36,447 bases of DNA from Caballeronia glathei (GCF_000698595.1 NZ_JFHC01000074.1:1-36447); one strand, 5' to 3'; shown: positions 7,079-17,131, counted from the stretch's first letter. Translations and numbers: made by a program. The notes: generated by a model not told the origin, from the letters alone.

Positions 7079-7923
7079 GCCATCCCGTAACCACCACCAG
7101 CTCGGTGCCGGTCCTCGATACGGTCAAGCGCAGCATCCCCGGCATCGTCGCGTGGCTCGTCTCGATCCTGCTGTTCTTCCCGATCTTCTGGATGACCATC
7201 ACGGCGTTCAAGACCGAGCAGCAGGCGTATTCGTCGTCGCTGATCTTCACGCCGACGCTCGACAGCTTCCGCGAGGTGTTCGCGCGCAGCAACTATTTCG
7301 GCTTCGCGTGGAATTCGATCCTGATCTCGCTCGGCGTCACGGTGATCTGCCTGCTGCTCGCCGTGCCGTGCGCCTACGCGATGGCCTTCTTCCCCACGAG
7401 GAAGACGCAGAAGGTGCTGCTGTGGATGCTCTCCACGAAGATGATGCCGTCGGTCGGCGTGCTGGTGCCGATCTATCTGCTCTGGAAGAACGCCGGCCTG
7501 CTCGACACCGTGACCGGGCTCATCATCGTCTACACGCTGATCAACCTGCCGATTGCCGTGTGGATGGCGTTCACGTACTTCAACGAGGTGCCGCGCGACA
7601 TTCTGGAGGCAGGGCGCATCGACGGCGCGTCGACCTGGCAGGAGATCGTCTATCTGCTGATGCCGATGGCGCTGCCGGGGCTCGCATCGACGGGGCTGCT
7701 GCTCGTGATCCTGTCATGGAACGAGGCGTTCTGGAGCATCAACCTGTCGAGCTCGAACGCCGCGCCGCTCACGGTGTTCATCGCGTCCTACTCGAGCCCC
7801 GAGGGACTTTTCTGGGCGAAGCTCTCGGCGGCGTCGCTGCTCGCGGTCGCGCCGATCCTGATCGTCGGCTGGTTGTCGCAGAAGCAACTGGTGCGCGGCC
7901 TGACGTTCGGCGCGGTGAAGTGA
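7075..7923 (+). CDS. smoG: Polyol ABC transporter permease 2 (SmoG/MtlG-like)
   Basis: This 282-residue MalG-type permease has about six membrane helices and the EAA loop seen as LEAGRIDGASTWQEIVYLLMP around residues 178-198. The C-terminus KQLVRGLTFGAVK is typical of MalG-type polyol and sugar permeases. The ATG lies in an ATGA overlap with the preceding permease, which indicates translational coupling and one-to-one synthesis. It is followed after 10 bp by a HAD phosphatase gene rather than directly by the ATPase. Confidence 0.9.
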   Translation: MSHPVTTTSSVPVLDTVKRSIPGIVAWLVSILLFFPIFWMTITAFKTEQQAYSSSLIFTPTLDSFREVFARSNYFGFAWNSILISLGVTVICLLLAVPCAYAMAFFPTRKTQKVLLWMLSTKMMPSVGVLVPIYLLWKNAGLLDTVTGLIIVYTLINLPIAVWMAFTYFNEVPRDILEAGRIDGASTWQEIVYLLMPMALPGLASTGLLLVILSWNEAFWSINLSSSNAAPLTVFIASYSSPEGLFWAKLSAASLLAVAPILIVGWLSQKQLVRGLTFGAVK

Positions 7924-7933
7924 GGCGACGCTC

Positions 7934-8647
7934 GTGAACCTCACTTCGAACCAGACCAGCGTCGATGACCGCCTGATGATCTGCGACTGCGACGGCGTGC
8001 TGATCGACAGCGAAGCCGTCGCGGCCCGCGTGCTCGTGGACGACCTGGCGGCGCTGTGGCCGGGGCTCGATATCGAGCCGGTCGTGATGCCGCTCCTCGG
8101 ACTGCGCATCGAAGCGGTGCTCGCGAGCGCCGCCGACACGCTCGGCCGCACGCTCGACGCCGCGCAGATCGGCGCGATCCGGCGCGCGGTGGAAGTGGCC
8201 GCGGTCGAGGCGCCGCCGGTGCAAGGCATCGCCCACGCGCTGTCGGCCATCGCGATCCGCAAGGCGTGCGCGAGCAACAGCTTCTCGCCCTACGTGGACA
8301 CGGTGCTCAACCGCACGGGCCTCGTGCGCTTCTTCGGCGAGCGGCGCTTCTGCGCGGACATGGTCGAGAATCCGAAGCCCGCGCCCGACGTGTACCTCGC
8401 CGCGTCGCGCACGTTGCGCGTCGCGCCGGCGCACTGCCTCGTGGTCGAGGACAGCGTGACGGGCGTCACGGCGGCGCGCGCGGCGGGCATGGCGGTGCTC
8501 GGCTTCATTGGCGGCGGGCACGCGACTGAAGGACAGATCGATGCGCTGCGGCGCGCGGGCGCGAGTGTCGTGTTCGACGACATGACGAAGCTGCCCGGGC
8601 TCGTCGAGCAATGGTTGCAGCACGCGACTTTCGAAATTCGTGAGTGA
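7934..8647 (+). CDS. HAD-family (subfamily IA) sugar-phosphate phosphatase-like protein
   Basis: This 237-residue protein has all HAD motifs: DCDGVLIDSE with Asp18 and Asp20, Ser at CASNSF for motif II, Lys in ENPKPAPDVY for motif III, and VVEDSVTGVTAA for motif IV. The cap and length resemble beta-phosphoglucomutase and the YieH-type phosphatases. It sits inside the transporter operon, between the second permease and the ATPase, so it probably acts on a sugar or polyol phosphate arising in this pathway, perhaps clearing a toxic intermediate; the substrate is not known. I use the GTG at 7934 with GAGG upstream; an ATG at 7976 just before the first motif is an alternative. Confidence 0.8.
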   Translation: MNLTSNQTSVDDRLMICDCDGVLIDSEAVAARVLVDDLAALWPGLDIEPVVMPLLGLRIEAVLASAADTLGRTLDAAQIGAIRRAVEVAAVEAPPVQGIAHALSAIAIRKACASNSFSPYVDTVLNRTGLVRFFGERRFCADMVENPKPAPDVYLAASRTLRVAPAHCLVVEDSVTGVTAARAAGMAVLGFIGGGHATEGQIDALRRAGASVVFDDMTKLPGLVEQWLQHATFEIRE

Positions 8648-8686
8648 CCGCAAGGTCACGATTCGAACAAGCACTGGAGACACATC

Positions 8687-9808
<1,122 letters not shown>

Positions 9809-9827
9809 GGATTGGCGGGATTCGCAT

Positions 9828-9863
9828 GCGCCGGCAGGCGTCCGTCCCGCCGGCGCGTCGTTT
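9828..9863 (+). terminator. Possible terminator of the polyol transporter operon
   Basis: GCGCCGGC (9828-9835) and GCCGGCGC (9849-9856) form an 8-bp stem with a 13-base loop 20 bp after the ATPase stop. Only a short TTT follows, so intrinsic termination may be inefficient. It lies in the 156-bp gap between convergent genes. Confidence 0.4.
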
Positions 9864-9964
9864 GCGGGGAACGCGCGGCGCTTGATCGCGGGCGGTTCGG
9901 AGATGAAAAATGAAGCGGGGCGCCGGGCACCGCCCAGGCGTCACCCGCCCGGTGAAGGCGTACG

Positions 9965-10912
9965 TCAGGCCTCCAGCGCCGCCCGCGCGCACAGCTCGTC
10001 GGTGACGAGCCCCGAGAGCCACTTCCCCTTGAGCGTCGCGATCAGCGCCTCGCGTTTCCTTTGTCCGCCGGCAAAACCGATCGTCGGGCGCTTTGGCGGC
10101 GCGTCGAGCCGCAGGCTGGTCACGCGCGCGCCCGTTGCCGATTCCACCCGCGCGCCCTCTGCGTCGATCGGCAGGCCGAGCAGTTCGGCCACGGCGCCCG
10201 CCTGCATCAGCTCCTCGACCTCGGTGGACGTGATGAAGCCGTCCTCGTGCAGCGGACAGTTGAGCCCCACGTTGCCGATGCCGACGAACGCGACATCCGC
10301 CTGCTGCGCGAGCTCATCGACGATCCTGTACAGCCGGTGATTGCACCACTGCGCGCGCTCGGATGTGCTGTCGGCCATCAGCGGCGCGGGCAGCATGAAG
10401 TGCTTGCCGCCTGTCTTCTCGGACAGATGCTGCGCGACGTCGTAACGATTGGACGAGCCGTCGTGCGCGATCGCGCCGACCATCGACACCAGCCGGTGCT
10501 GCGGCCGGTCGAGCTGCCCGATCTGCGCGACGACGGCCTTGAGCGTGCGACCGCTGCTGATCGAAACGACGAGCGGCTTCTCCTCGACGAGGTAGCGCTC
10601 CATCACCTGCGCGCCCGCCACGGCGAGCTTGCGGTCCACCTGCTCGCTGGTGTCGCCGTCGATCGGCACGACCTCGCACATCGCAAGGCCGTAGCGCTTC
10701 GAAAGCTGCGCGGCGAGCGCGAGGCAATCGGCGATCTGGTGATCGACCCGCACGCGAATCAGGTTCTTCTCCACCGCGAACGCCACCAGCCGCTGCGCCA
10801 CCGGCCGCGAGATCTGCAGCTTTTCCGCGATCTCGTTCTGGGTGTTGCCCGCGACGTAGTAAAGCCACGCGGCGCGCGTGGCGAGATCGAGCTTTTCGTT
10901 GGACTTGGGCAC
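9965..10912 (-). CDS. smoC: SorC/DeoR-type sugar-binding transcriptional regulator (SmoC-like)
   Basis: This 315-residue protein has an N-terminal helix-turn-helix (about 22-42, NTQNEIAEKLQISRPVAQRL) followed by the SorC sugar-binding domain, with VVSISSGRTLKAVV (about 114-127) and IGFAGGQRKREAL near the C-terminus. The family senses phosphorylated sugars. It is the last gene of the minus-strand polyol set (dalD, xylB, regulator) and faces the transporter operon, so it most simply controls both through the shared operator blocks at 3578-3606 and 14168-14196. The start is a GTG with GAGGAAA about 15 bp upstream, a longer spacing than usual, so a slightly different start is possible. Confidence 0.85.
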   Translation of the reverse strand: MPKSNEKLDLATRAAWLYYVAGNTQNEIAEKLQISRPVAQRLVAFAVEKNLIRVRVDHQIADCLALAAQLSKRYGLAMCEVVPIDGDTSEQVDRKLAVAGAQVMERYLVEEKPLVVSISSGRTLKAVVAQIGQLDRPQHRLVSMVGAIAHDGSSNRYDVAQHLSEKTGGKHFMLPAPLMADSTSERAQWCNHRLYRIVDELAQQADVAFVGIGNVGLNCPLHEDGFITSTEVEELMQAGAVAELLGLPIDAEGARVESATGARVTSLRLDAPPKRPTIGFAGGQRKREALIATLKGKWLSGLVTDELCARAALEA

Positions 10913-11096
10913 GGTGTTTCGCTGGTTTCCTCGTTGTCTGCGTCGCTGACTGTGTCGTTGCCCGGCTCATGCGGCGCCGGGGCGACACCCGCGCGCCGCT
11001 CTCCCGGACTGTCGCGCGCCTATGTATCGTATTGTGCCTGCGTCCCGCGTGCCGACTGCCCTGAAATGGCGGCCATATCGAATCGTGAAGGCTTGC

Positions 11097-12578
11097 TCAG
11101 GCGAGCCGCGGACGCGCCGGATCGAAGAGCGGCCGCACGTGCTGGTACAGCTCGCGAAACCCTTTCAGACGCTGGCGCAGCAGTTCGTGGCGCTCCTGGT
11201 TCGGCACGAATTCGTCCTTGATGGCCGGCTTCGCAAGCACGCTCGCCGGGTCGCCGCCTGCCGCGAGCCAGCCGAGCCGCGCCGCGCCGAGCGCAGCCCC
11301 CGTCTCGCCGCCGCCGTGGGTGCGCGTGCGGGTGTCGAGCGCATCGGCGAGCAACTGGCCCCAGTACGCGCTGCGAGCGCCGCCGCCGAGCAGCGACAGC
11401 GCGTGCGCCTCGGTGCCGCCCGAGCGCAGGGCGTCGAGACCGTCGGTAAGCGCGAGCGTCACGCCTTCCAGCACGGAATAGCCGAGGAGCGCGCGATCGG
11501 TCGCGTGCGTCATGCCGAAAAACACGCCTTGCGCATACGGGTCGTTGTGCGGGGTGCGCTCGCCGCTCAGGTACGGCAGGAAGAGCGGGGCGATCGCGAG
11601 CGACTCGGGCGGGAGCGCGCCGATTTCGGCGAGCAGCGTGGGCTCGTCGGTGGAGGTGAGCTTGCAGACCCAGCGCAGGCAGCTCGCCGCCGACAGCACC
11701 ACGCTCATCTGATGCCAGCGATCCGGAATCGCGTGACAGAACGCGTGCACCGCCGACGCCGGGTTCGGCCGGAAACGGTCGCCCACGACGCACAGCACGC
11801 CCGACGTGCCGAGCGACAGGAAGCCGTCGCCGGGTTCCGTCGCGCCGATGCCGATTGCGCTCGCCGCGTTGTCGCCGCCGCCCGCCGCGACCACCACGCC
11901 TTCGCGCAGGCCGAGTTCGCGCGCGAGTTCGGGGCGCAGCACGCCCGACGGCTCGCTGCCTTCGGCAAGCGCGGGCATCTGCGCGCGCGTCATGTCGCAG
12001 GCGGCGAGCAGTTCGTCCGACCAGTCGCGGCGTGCGACATCGAGCCAGAGCGTGCCGGCGGCATCGGACGGATCGGAGACCTTGGTGCCCGTCAGGTGCA
12101 GACGCAGGTAGTCCTTCGGCAGCAGCACGCAGGCGGTCTGCCTGAAGATGTCGGGTTCGTTGTGCGCGACCCACAGCAGCTTCGGCGCGGTGAAGCCGGG
12201 CATCGCCAGATTGCCCGCGACGCGGTGCAGTTCAGGCGCGCGCTCGGTGAGTTCGGCGCACTCCTTGTCGCTGCGCATGTCGTTCCAGAGGATCGCGGGC
12301 CGCAGCACGCGATCGGACGAATCGAGCAGCACGGCGCCGTGCATCTGCCCGGAGAGGCCGATGCCGCGAACCTGCGCGAACTCGCCGGGAAACTTCTCGC
12401 GCAGCGAAAGGAGCGCGGCGCGCGTGCCTTCCCACCAGTCGAGCGGATTCTGTTCCGACCACCGCGGTTTCGGCCGCGAGACGGTGAACGGCGTGCCCGC
12501 CGTGCCGATGACGCTGCCGTCGCTTGCGAGCAGCAGGACTTTTACTTCGGATGTGCCGAGGTCGATGCCTAAGTACAT
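11097..12578 (-). CDS. xylB: Xylulokinase
   Basis: This 493-residue FGGY-family kinase phosphorylates D-xylulose to D-xylulose 5-phosphate. It begins MYLGIDLGTSEVKVLLL, has the GLSGQMHGAVLLD segment characteristic of XylB (about 75-87), ILWNDMRS, the FLPYLSGERTPHNDP signature, and LLGGGARSAYW near residue 400 for ATP binding. The start has AAGGGT upstream. The gene lies 127 bp after the D-arabinitol dehydrogenase on the same strand, which supplies D-xylulose, so the two genes form a complete D-arabitol route. A strong hairpin lies in the gap between them. Length is normal for the family. Confidence 0.92.
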   Translation of the reverse strand: MYLGIDLGTSEVKVLLLASDGSVIGTAGTPFTVSRPKPRWSEQNPLDWWEGTRAALLSLREKFPGEFAQVRGIGLSGQMHGAVLLDSSDRVLRPAILWNDMRSDKECAELTERAPELHRVAGNLAMPGFTAPKLLWVAHNEPDIFRQTACVLLPKDYLRLHLTGTKVSDPSDAAGTLWLDVARRDWSDELLAACDMTRAQMPALAEGSEPSGVLRPELARELGLREGVVVAAGGGDNAASAIGIGATEPGDGFLSLGTSGVLCVVGDRFRPNPASAVHAFCHAIPDRWHQMSVVLSAASCLRWVCKLTSTDEPTLLAEIGALPPESLAIAPLFLPYLSGERTPHNDPYAQGVFFGMTHATDRALLGYSVLEGVTLALTDGLDALRSGGTEAHALSLLGGGARSAYWGQLLADALDTRTRTHGGGETGAALGAARLGWLAAGGDPASVLAKPAIKDEFVPNQERHELLRQRLKGFRELYQHVRPLFDPARPRLA

Positions 12579-12603
12579 GAACGGACCCTTATCGAAGGCT
12601 TTT

Positions 12604-12632
12604 GGCGGGAGCCGCTAATGTAGCGTCCCGCC
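12604..12632 (-). other. Intercistronic hairpin between dalD and xylB
   Basis: GGCGGGA (12604-12610) pairs with TCCCGCC (12626-12632), and inside it CGCTA (12613-12617) pairs with TAGCG (12621-12625). The result is a 12-bp stem with a 2-base bulge and a 3-base loop. No T-run follows on the minus strand, so it is more likely an mRNA processing or stabilising element than a terminator. Confidence 0.55.
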
Positions 12633-12705
12633 CGGTGTTGCGCCATGGGCAGATGAACTAGGCGCAGCGGAGCGCCGCCCGATGTTCGGACGTATCGAGG
12701 TTCCC

Positions 12706-14097
12706 TCACGCGCGCGCGGCGAGCCACGCATCGACGCGCGCGACGGCCGCGCGCAGCACGCGCTCGAGGCCTTCGGTCTGCGCCATGCTGCCCCACAGGA
12801 GCCTGTCCGCGGCGAATGTCCTGAGCGCGTCGGGCGCGGTGAAGAAGCGGTGCGCGGTCGCGGCGTCCATCACGCCGTCCTGGTATGTGTACGGCAGCGC
12901 GCCCTGATGCCAGCGCTCGAGAAAGCGGAAGAAGAGCGCGGGCAGGACGGCGGTCGCGTTCGGATCGACGTTGCGGGCGAAGCATTCCGCGAGCGTCGGC
13001 GCGATGAAGCCGGGGAGCTTCGAGAAGCCGTCGGCGGCGACGCGCTGGTTCGTGTCCTGGATGTACGGATTGCTGAAGCGGTCGAGCACGACATCGCGAT
13101 ACTTCGCGAGATCGAGCGGGCTGGGGGTGAGGCACGGGATCACGTCCTCGGTGACATAGGCTTGCGCGAACGCGCGGATCTCCGCGTCGAGCGTGCCTTC
13201 ATGAATGTATTGCAGCCCGACGAGCGTTCCCGCCCACGCGATGCAGCTATGGGTCGCGTTCAGGATGCGGATCTTCGCCTCCTCGTAGGGCAGCACCGAC
13301 TCGACCATTTCCGCGCCGACCGTCTCCCATGCCGGGCGGCCCGCGCAGAAGTGATCCTCGATCACCCACTGGATGAACGCCTCGCCCATGACGGGCGCGC
13401 GGTCGTCGAAACCGGTCGCCGCCTTCACGCGCTCGCGCACGTCCGGCGTGGGGCGCGGCGTGATGCGATCGACCATCGAATTGGGACACGACGTGTTCGC
13501 GCTCATCCAGTCGCGCAGCGCCGTTTCTTCGCGCAGCCGGAGGAACTCGAGCATGCCCGCCTTGAAGCGGTCGCCGTTGCTGCGCAGGTTGTCGCAGTTC
13601 TGCAGCGTGAGCTTGCCGGCGTTGCCCTTCATGCGCGCGCCGAGGATCGCGGCAAGCGCGCCGTAGATGGTCGTGCGCGCGCCTTTCAGGTCGGCGGCGA
13701 TATCGGGATTGGCGGTATCCAGCCGGTCGTGTTCGTCGAGGTAATAGCCGCCTTCGGTGACGGTGAACGACACGATTTTGCATTCGGGCGCGGCGCCCGC
13801 GCCGACGAGCGCATCGAGATCGGCGGACCACGGCACGACCTTCGTGATCGAGCGGACCGTTTCATAGGCGCGCTCGCCCTGCGGGGTCACGGTTTCGAGC
13901 GTGTACGCGCCGCCCTGGGCCGCGAGCGCCTCCAGCACCGGGTTCATGTCGCCGCGGATGTTGCCGACGGTGAGCGACCAGCGCCGGTCGCCCGACTCGA
14001 TCAGCCGGTGCAGATACCACGCCTGATGCGCGCGATGAAACGATCCCGCGCCGATGTGAAGGATCACGTCGGCCGCCGCGTTGCGTTCGCTAGTCAT
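12706..14097 (-). CDS. dalD: D-arabinitol 4-dehydrogenase (mannitol dehydrogenase family)
   Basis: This 463-residue polyol-specific long-chain dehydrogenase oxidises D-arabitol to D-xylulose with NAD. The N-terminal nucleotide-binding region reads HIGAGSFHRAHQAWYLHRL; the family catalytic pattern Lys-x5-Asn-x2-His is present as Lys275, Asn280 and His283 (AKIRILNATH). Segments such as TSCPNSMVDRITPRP and FSNPYIQDTNQRVAADGFSK match my memory of Klebsiella DalD more closely than mannitol 2-dehydrogenase. It is followed by xylulokinase, the next enzyme for this product. It reads from the promoter block at 14168-14218. A mannitol dehydrogenase activity is the main alternative. Confidence 0.88.
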   Translation of the reverse strand: MTSERNAAADVILHIGAGSFHRAHQAWYLHRLIESGDRRWSLTVGNIRGDMNPVLEALAAQGGAYTLETVTPQGERAYETVRSITKVVPWSADLDALVGAGAAPECKIVSFTVTEGGYYLDEHDRLDTANPDIAADLKGARTTIYGALAAILGARMKGNAGKLTLQNCDNLRSNGDRFKAGMLEFLRLREETALRDWMSANTSCPNSMVDRITPRPTPDVRERVKAATGFDDRAPVMGEAFIQWVIEDHFCAGRPAWETVGAEMVESVLPYEEAKIRILNATHSCIAWAGTLVGLQYIHEGTLDAEIRAFAQAYVTEDVIPCLTPSPLDLAKYRDVVLDRFSNPYIQDTNQRVAADGFSKLPGFIAPTLAECFARNVDPNATAVLPALFFRFLERWHQGALPYTYQDGVMDAATAHRFFTAPDALRTFAADRLLWGSMAQTEGLERVLRAAVARVDAWLAARA

Positions 14098-14581
14098 GTC
14101 TTCTCGTCCTCTGATAGGAATGCGCCCGGTCGGTGTCGGCCGCTTGTGAGTCAGCTGATCGCTAGATCAATTGCTCTCTATGTGAGCGAATGATCGTATC
14201 CGCATCGGTGAAAGTCAAGGCGCCGAAAGGCGGATCGCCGTCGCTGCGATGCAATGTGATTTGTGCCGCGACGACCGCTGCACGGGCTTGCCGCCGCCCC
14301 GTGCCATGAGGTGCCCGGTCTGTTGCGATGCACAAGCGAGACGCGGCGCGAGGGTAGGGAATAACCCGGAGCGCACCGAAAGCGCGCCGGTTTCGGACGG
14401 GCGCCAGGGAGCGGGCCGCGCGGTCGGCGTAAATCCTGATGTGCAGAATGCGATCCGCCGGGGAATGATCCTGCTTTGCGCGGCGCGGGCAGCAGGTGGC
14501 GCGAGGCGCCCGAACGGCGGCAGCGCCCCGCTGGCGCGGAACCCGCAGCCAGGGAAAAAACCAAGAACAACGAGGCAAGCG
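14098..14581. other. Divergent control region between dalD and the FGGY kinase
   Basis: This 484-bp spacer contains the dalD promoter block at 14168-14218 on minus. The remaining 360 bp toward the kinase is GC-rich with no credible gene. I see no second copy of the operator block and no clear plus-strand promoter. GAGG at 14572-14575 is the ribosome site of the kinase. Confidence 0.6.
14168..14218 (-). promoter_or_regulatory. dalD promoter with shared polyol operator block
   Basis: On the minus strand, TTGACT (14213-14218) is followed after 17 bp by GATCAT (14190-14195). The block 14168-14196 matches 26 of 29 bases with 3578-3606 in front of the sorbitol-type dehydrogenase, in the same orientation relative to its gene and to the promoter. 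Co-regulation is inferred. Confidence 0.75.
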
Positions 14582-16132
14582 ATGAATTACGTGATCGGAA
14601 TCGACATCGGCACCCAGAGCACGAAGGCGCTGCTCGCGGACACGACGGGCGCGATCGTCGCGCAGCATGCGAGCGCCTACCATCCCGACACGCCGCGGCA
14701 GCGCTGGGCGGAGCAATGGCCGTCGGTCTGGTTCGATGCGGTGACGGAGTGCATCGCCGGGTGCGTGAAGAAAGCGAAGGAAAAAGGCGTGGACGCCGCC
14801 TCGATCCGGGCGGTCTGCGTGAGCAGCCTGTATGGCGGCTCCGGCATTCCGGTCGACGAGCACATCGAGCCGCTTCACCCATGCCTCATCTGGATGGACC
14901 GCCGCGCGACGGCGGAAGTGGAGTGGGTGCGCGAGAACGTGAATCTCGAGCGGCTCTACGAGATCACGGGCAACGGCGTCGACAGCTACTACGGCTATAC
15001 GAAGATCCTCTGGCTGCGCAACAACCGGCGCGAAGTGTGGGACAAGACGCGCTATTTCCTCCCGCCGAACGCGTTCGTGATCCACCGGCTGACGGGCGAG
15101 CTGGCGATCGACCACAGCTCGGCCGGCAACATCGGCGGGGTCTACGACGTGGAGCAGCGCGCGTGGTCGAAGGAAGCGCTCGACCTGCTCGGCATTCCCG
15201 CGTCGATGATGCCCGCGCGTCTCGTCGATTCGTCGGAGGTGGTGGGCGGCCTTCTGCCGCAGTGGGCCGAGCGGCTGGGGCTGGCGGCGAACACGCCGGT
15301 CGTGGCGGGCGGCGTCGATGCGGCGGTCGCGACCTTCGCCGCGGGCGTGACGCGCGCCGGACACCACGTGGCGATGATCGGCACGAGCATGTGCTGGGGC
15401 TACATCAACCAGCGCGTCGATGCGCGGCACGGGCTCGTCAGCATGCCGCACGTCTACAACGGCAGGAGCGATCTCTACATCTTCGGCGGCGCGAGCACGG
15501 CGGGCGCGTGTGTCGCGTGGTATCGCGAGCAGTTCTGCCATGCCGAGACCGAGGCCGCGAAGGCGACGCCGCATGGCGACGCGCACCGGCTGCTGGAGGA
15601 GGAGGCGTCGAAGATCGCGGCGGGTTCGGACGGCGTGGTGTTCCTGCCGTACCTGATGGGCGAGAGGAGTCCTGTCTGGGATGCGAAGGCGAGCGGCACG
15701 TTCGTCGGCCTGTCGCTCTTTCACACGCGCGCGACGCTGTATCGCGCGGTGCTCGAAGGCGTTGCGCTGGCGCTGCGGCACAACATCGAGGCGGGCCGCC
15801 AGGGCGCGCAGTCACTCGACGACAAGCTGATCGTCGTCGGCGGCGCGGCCCATTCGGATTTGTGGATGCAGATCATCGCCGACGTGACGGGCTATCCGGT
15901 GCTCTCGATCGAACAGGACGTGGAAGCGGCGATGGGCGCGGCGCTCCTCGCCGCGCTGGGCGTCGGGCTGATCTCGCGCGAGACCGCGGAAGGCGGCTGG
16001 GTCACGTTCGTGGAGCGGGCGCGGCCGGATGCCGCGCGCGAGCGGCTCTATGACGAGCGCTTTCAGGTCTACACCGGCCTTTACCCGGCGCTCAAGCCCC
16101 TCATGCACCGGCTGCAGGCGTCCTCGTCCTGA
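14582..16132 (+). CDS. FGGY-family carbohydrate kinase, substrate uncertain
   Basis: This 516-residue protein is a second FGGY kinase. It starts MNYVIGIDIGTQSTKALL, carries CLIWMDRRA and FLPYLMGERSPVWD, and has an ATP-binding VVGGAAHSDLWMQIIADV segment near residue 419. In place of the GLSGQMHG of true xylulokinases it has VCVSSLYGGSGIPVD (about 78-92), so a different ketose or polyol, such as ribulose, L-xylulose or a tetrulose, is likely. It diverges from the D-arabinitol dehydrogenase and so belongs to the polyol region by position. The ATG at 14582 has GAGG 6 bp upstream; longer readings upstream lack conserved sequence. Confidence 0.8.
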   Translation: MNYVIGIDIGTQSTKALLADTTGAIVAQHASAYHPDTPRQRWAEQWPSVWFDAVTECIAGCVKKAKEKGVDAASIRAVCVSSLYGGSGIPVDEHIEPLHPCLIWMDRRATAEVEWVRENVNLERLYEITGNGVDSYYGYTKILWLRNNRREVWDKTRYFLPPNAFVIHRLTGELAIDHSSAGNIGGVYDVEQRAWSKEALDLLGIPASMMPARLVDSSEVVGGLLPQWAERLGLAANTPVVAGGVDAAVATFAAGVTRAGHHVAMIGTSMCWGYINQRVDARHGLVSMPHVYNGRSDLYIFGGASTAGACVAWYREQFCHAETEAAKATPHGDAHRLLEEEASKIAAGSDGVVFLPYLMGERSPVWDAKASGTFVGLSLFHTRATLYRAVLEGVALALRHNIEAGRQGAQSLDDKLIVVGGAAHSDLWMQIIADVTGYPVLSIEQDVEAAMGAALLAALGVGLISRETAEGGWVTFVERARPDAARERLYDERFQVYTGLYPALKPLMHRLQASSS

Positions 16133-16138
16133 CGCGCC

Positions 16139-16165
16139 TGTCACGCATGTCACGCCTGTCACGCG
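16139..16165 (+). repeat. Three 9-bp tandem units
   Basis: TGTCACGC followed by A, C or G occurs three times in a row in the short gap between two convergent genes. It is probably a simple slippage product. Confidence 0.6.
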
Positions 16166-16166
16166 C

Positions 16167-16988
16167 TCATCGCGCGTGGCTGGGATGCGCGTCGAACACG
16201 GGGCCCTGCACGAAGCGCACGTCGAATTGCTGAAGGGCGTCGAACTGCGCTTCGTCGTTGACGTGGCTGAAGATGAGGGGAATGCGGAGCCGGTTCGCGT
16301 AGCCGACCAGATGCTTCACGACCGAGTCGCGCAGCGCGGCACCCGCGTCCATCTTGATGAAGTCGAGCCGCGCCATCTCCGACACCGACATGATCTGGCC
16401 GGCGTTCGGCAGATTGCCCGCGACCTTGAACCCGTAGTGCTGATAGCTCTTCGTCAGGTAGCCGAGGAAGGTCTTGTGCGCGACGGCCGCTGCCGGCAGC
16501 TCGATCACGATCCGCGAAGGATTCAGCCCGAAATCGATCAGCACCGATGAAAAGTGCAGGCCGTGATCGTATTTCACGCTCTTCAGGAGCCGCTCGTGCA
16601 CGCGCAGGAACAGCAGGCCCGGGCGCTGCGTGCCGAAAAAATTGAACGCATGCAGCGCGCGCGACAGGCGGTCGAGATCGACTAGCTCGCGGTCGTCCTC
16701 GACCTGCGCGAAGAGAGCGTTCGGCTCGCCGTCCGCGAGGAGCGTCAGCGCCTCGACGCCCAGTTCGTCGCCGAAACGCTCGGCACTTTCCGGTGACGCC
16801 GTGAGCGTCTGCGGAAAGCTGTGCGTGCCGACATCGAAGATCGGCTCATAGGCGCTCGCGAGCGCGACATCCCGGTATTGGGCGAGCGCCATTCCTGCGT
16901 GCTCGCCATCGCCCATCACGATGTGCGCGCCGAGGAACGGGTGTTCCGCTGCCTTGGAGACGAGTTCGGGGACAGTCGGAGCGATCAT
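16167..16988 (-). CDS. Divergent EAL-domain protein, probably catalytically inactive
   Basis: This 273-residue protein has the outline of a c-di-GMP EAL domain but many changes. Present are YEPIFDV (47-53), Glu-Ala-Leu at 79-81 after an insertion of about 20 residues, Glu163 in VIELP, Lys212 with Asp214 in FIKMD, and QG at 261-262. Missing are the Asn of the second metal motif (LRVHERLL near 128-135), the DDFG pair (AGNLPNAG at 190-197 instead), and the catalytic Glu of AEGVE (FSHVND at 240-245). Such proteins usually act as c-di-GMP receptors or protein-binding modules. No GGDEF, signal or membrane domain is attached. It diverges from hmgA; a functional link is not evident. Confidence 0.75.
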   Translation of the reverse strand: MIAPTVPELVSKAAEHPFLGAHIVMGDGEHAGMALAQYRDVALASAYEPIFDVGTHSFPQTLTASPESAERFGDELGVEALTLLADGEPNALFAQVEDDRELVDLDRLSRALHAFNFFGTQRPGLLFLRVHERLLKSVKYDHGLHFSSVLIDFGLNPSRIVIELPAAAVAHKTFLGYLTKSYQHYGFKVAGNLPNAGQIMSVSEMARLDFIKMDAGAALRDSVVKHLVGYANRLRIPLIFSHVNDEAQFDALQQFDVRFVQGPVFDAHPSHAR

Positions 16989-17131
16989 GGATTCACAGGC
17001 TCATAGTGCTCGAAAGGGGCGCCGCAATGAGGGCATGGGTCGATGGTAGCAGCGCCCGCCGCGTCGGTTTACACAAAATTCACATATTGATATGCAGCGC
17101 ACATAGCGCCGTAAGGGTTAACGTTTATTTC

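Noticed and set aside
10061..12572. Long plus-strand open frames opposite the regulator and xylulokinase
   Set aside because: Antisense shadows in high-GC DNA; the minus-strand readings carry full family motifs.
16139..16165. Short tandem repeat as a CRISPR or regulatory array
   Set aside because: Units of 9 bp without spacers in a 34-bp gap between convergent genes; simple slippage is sufficient.
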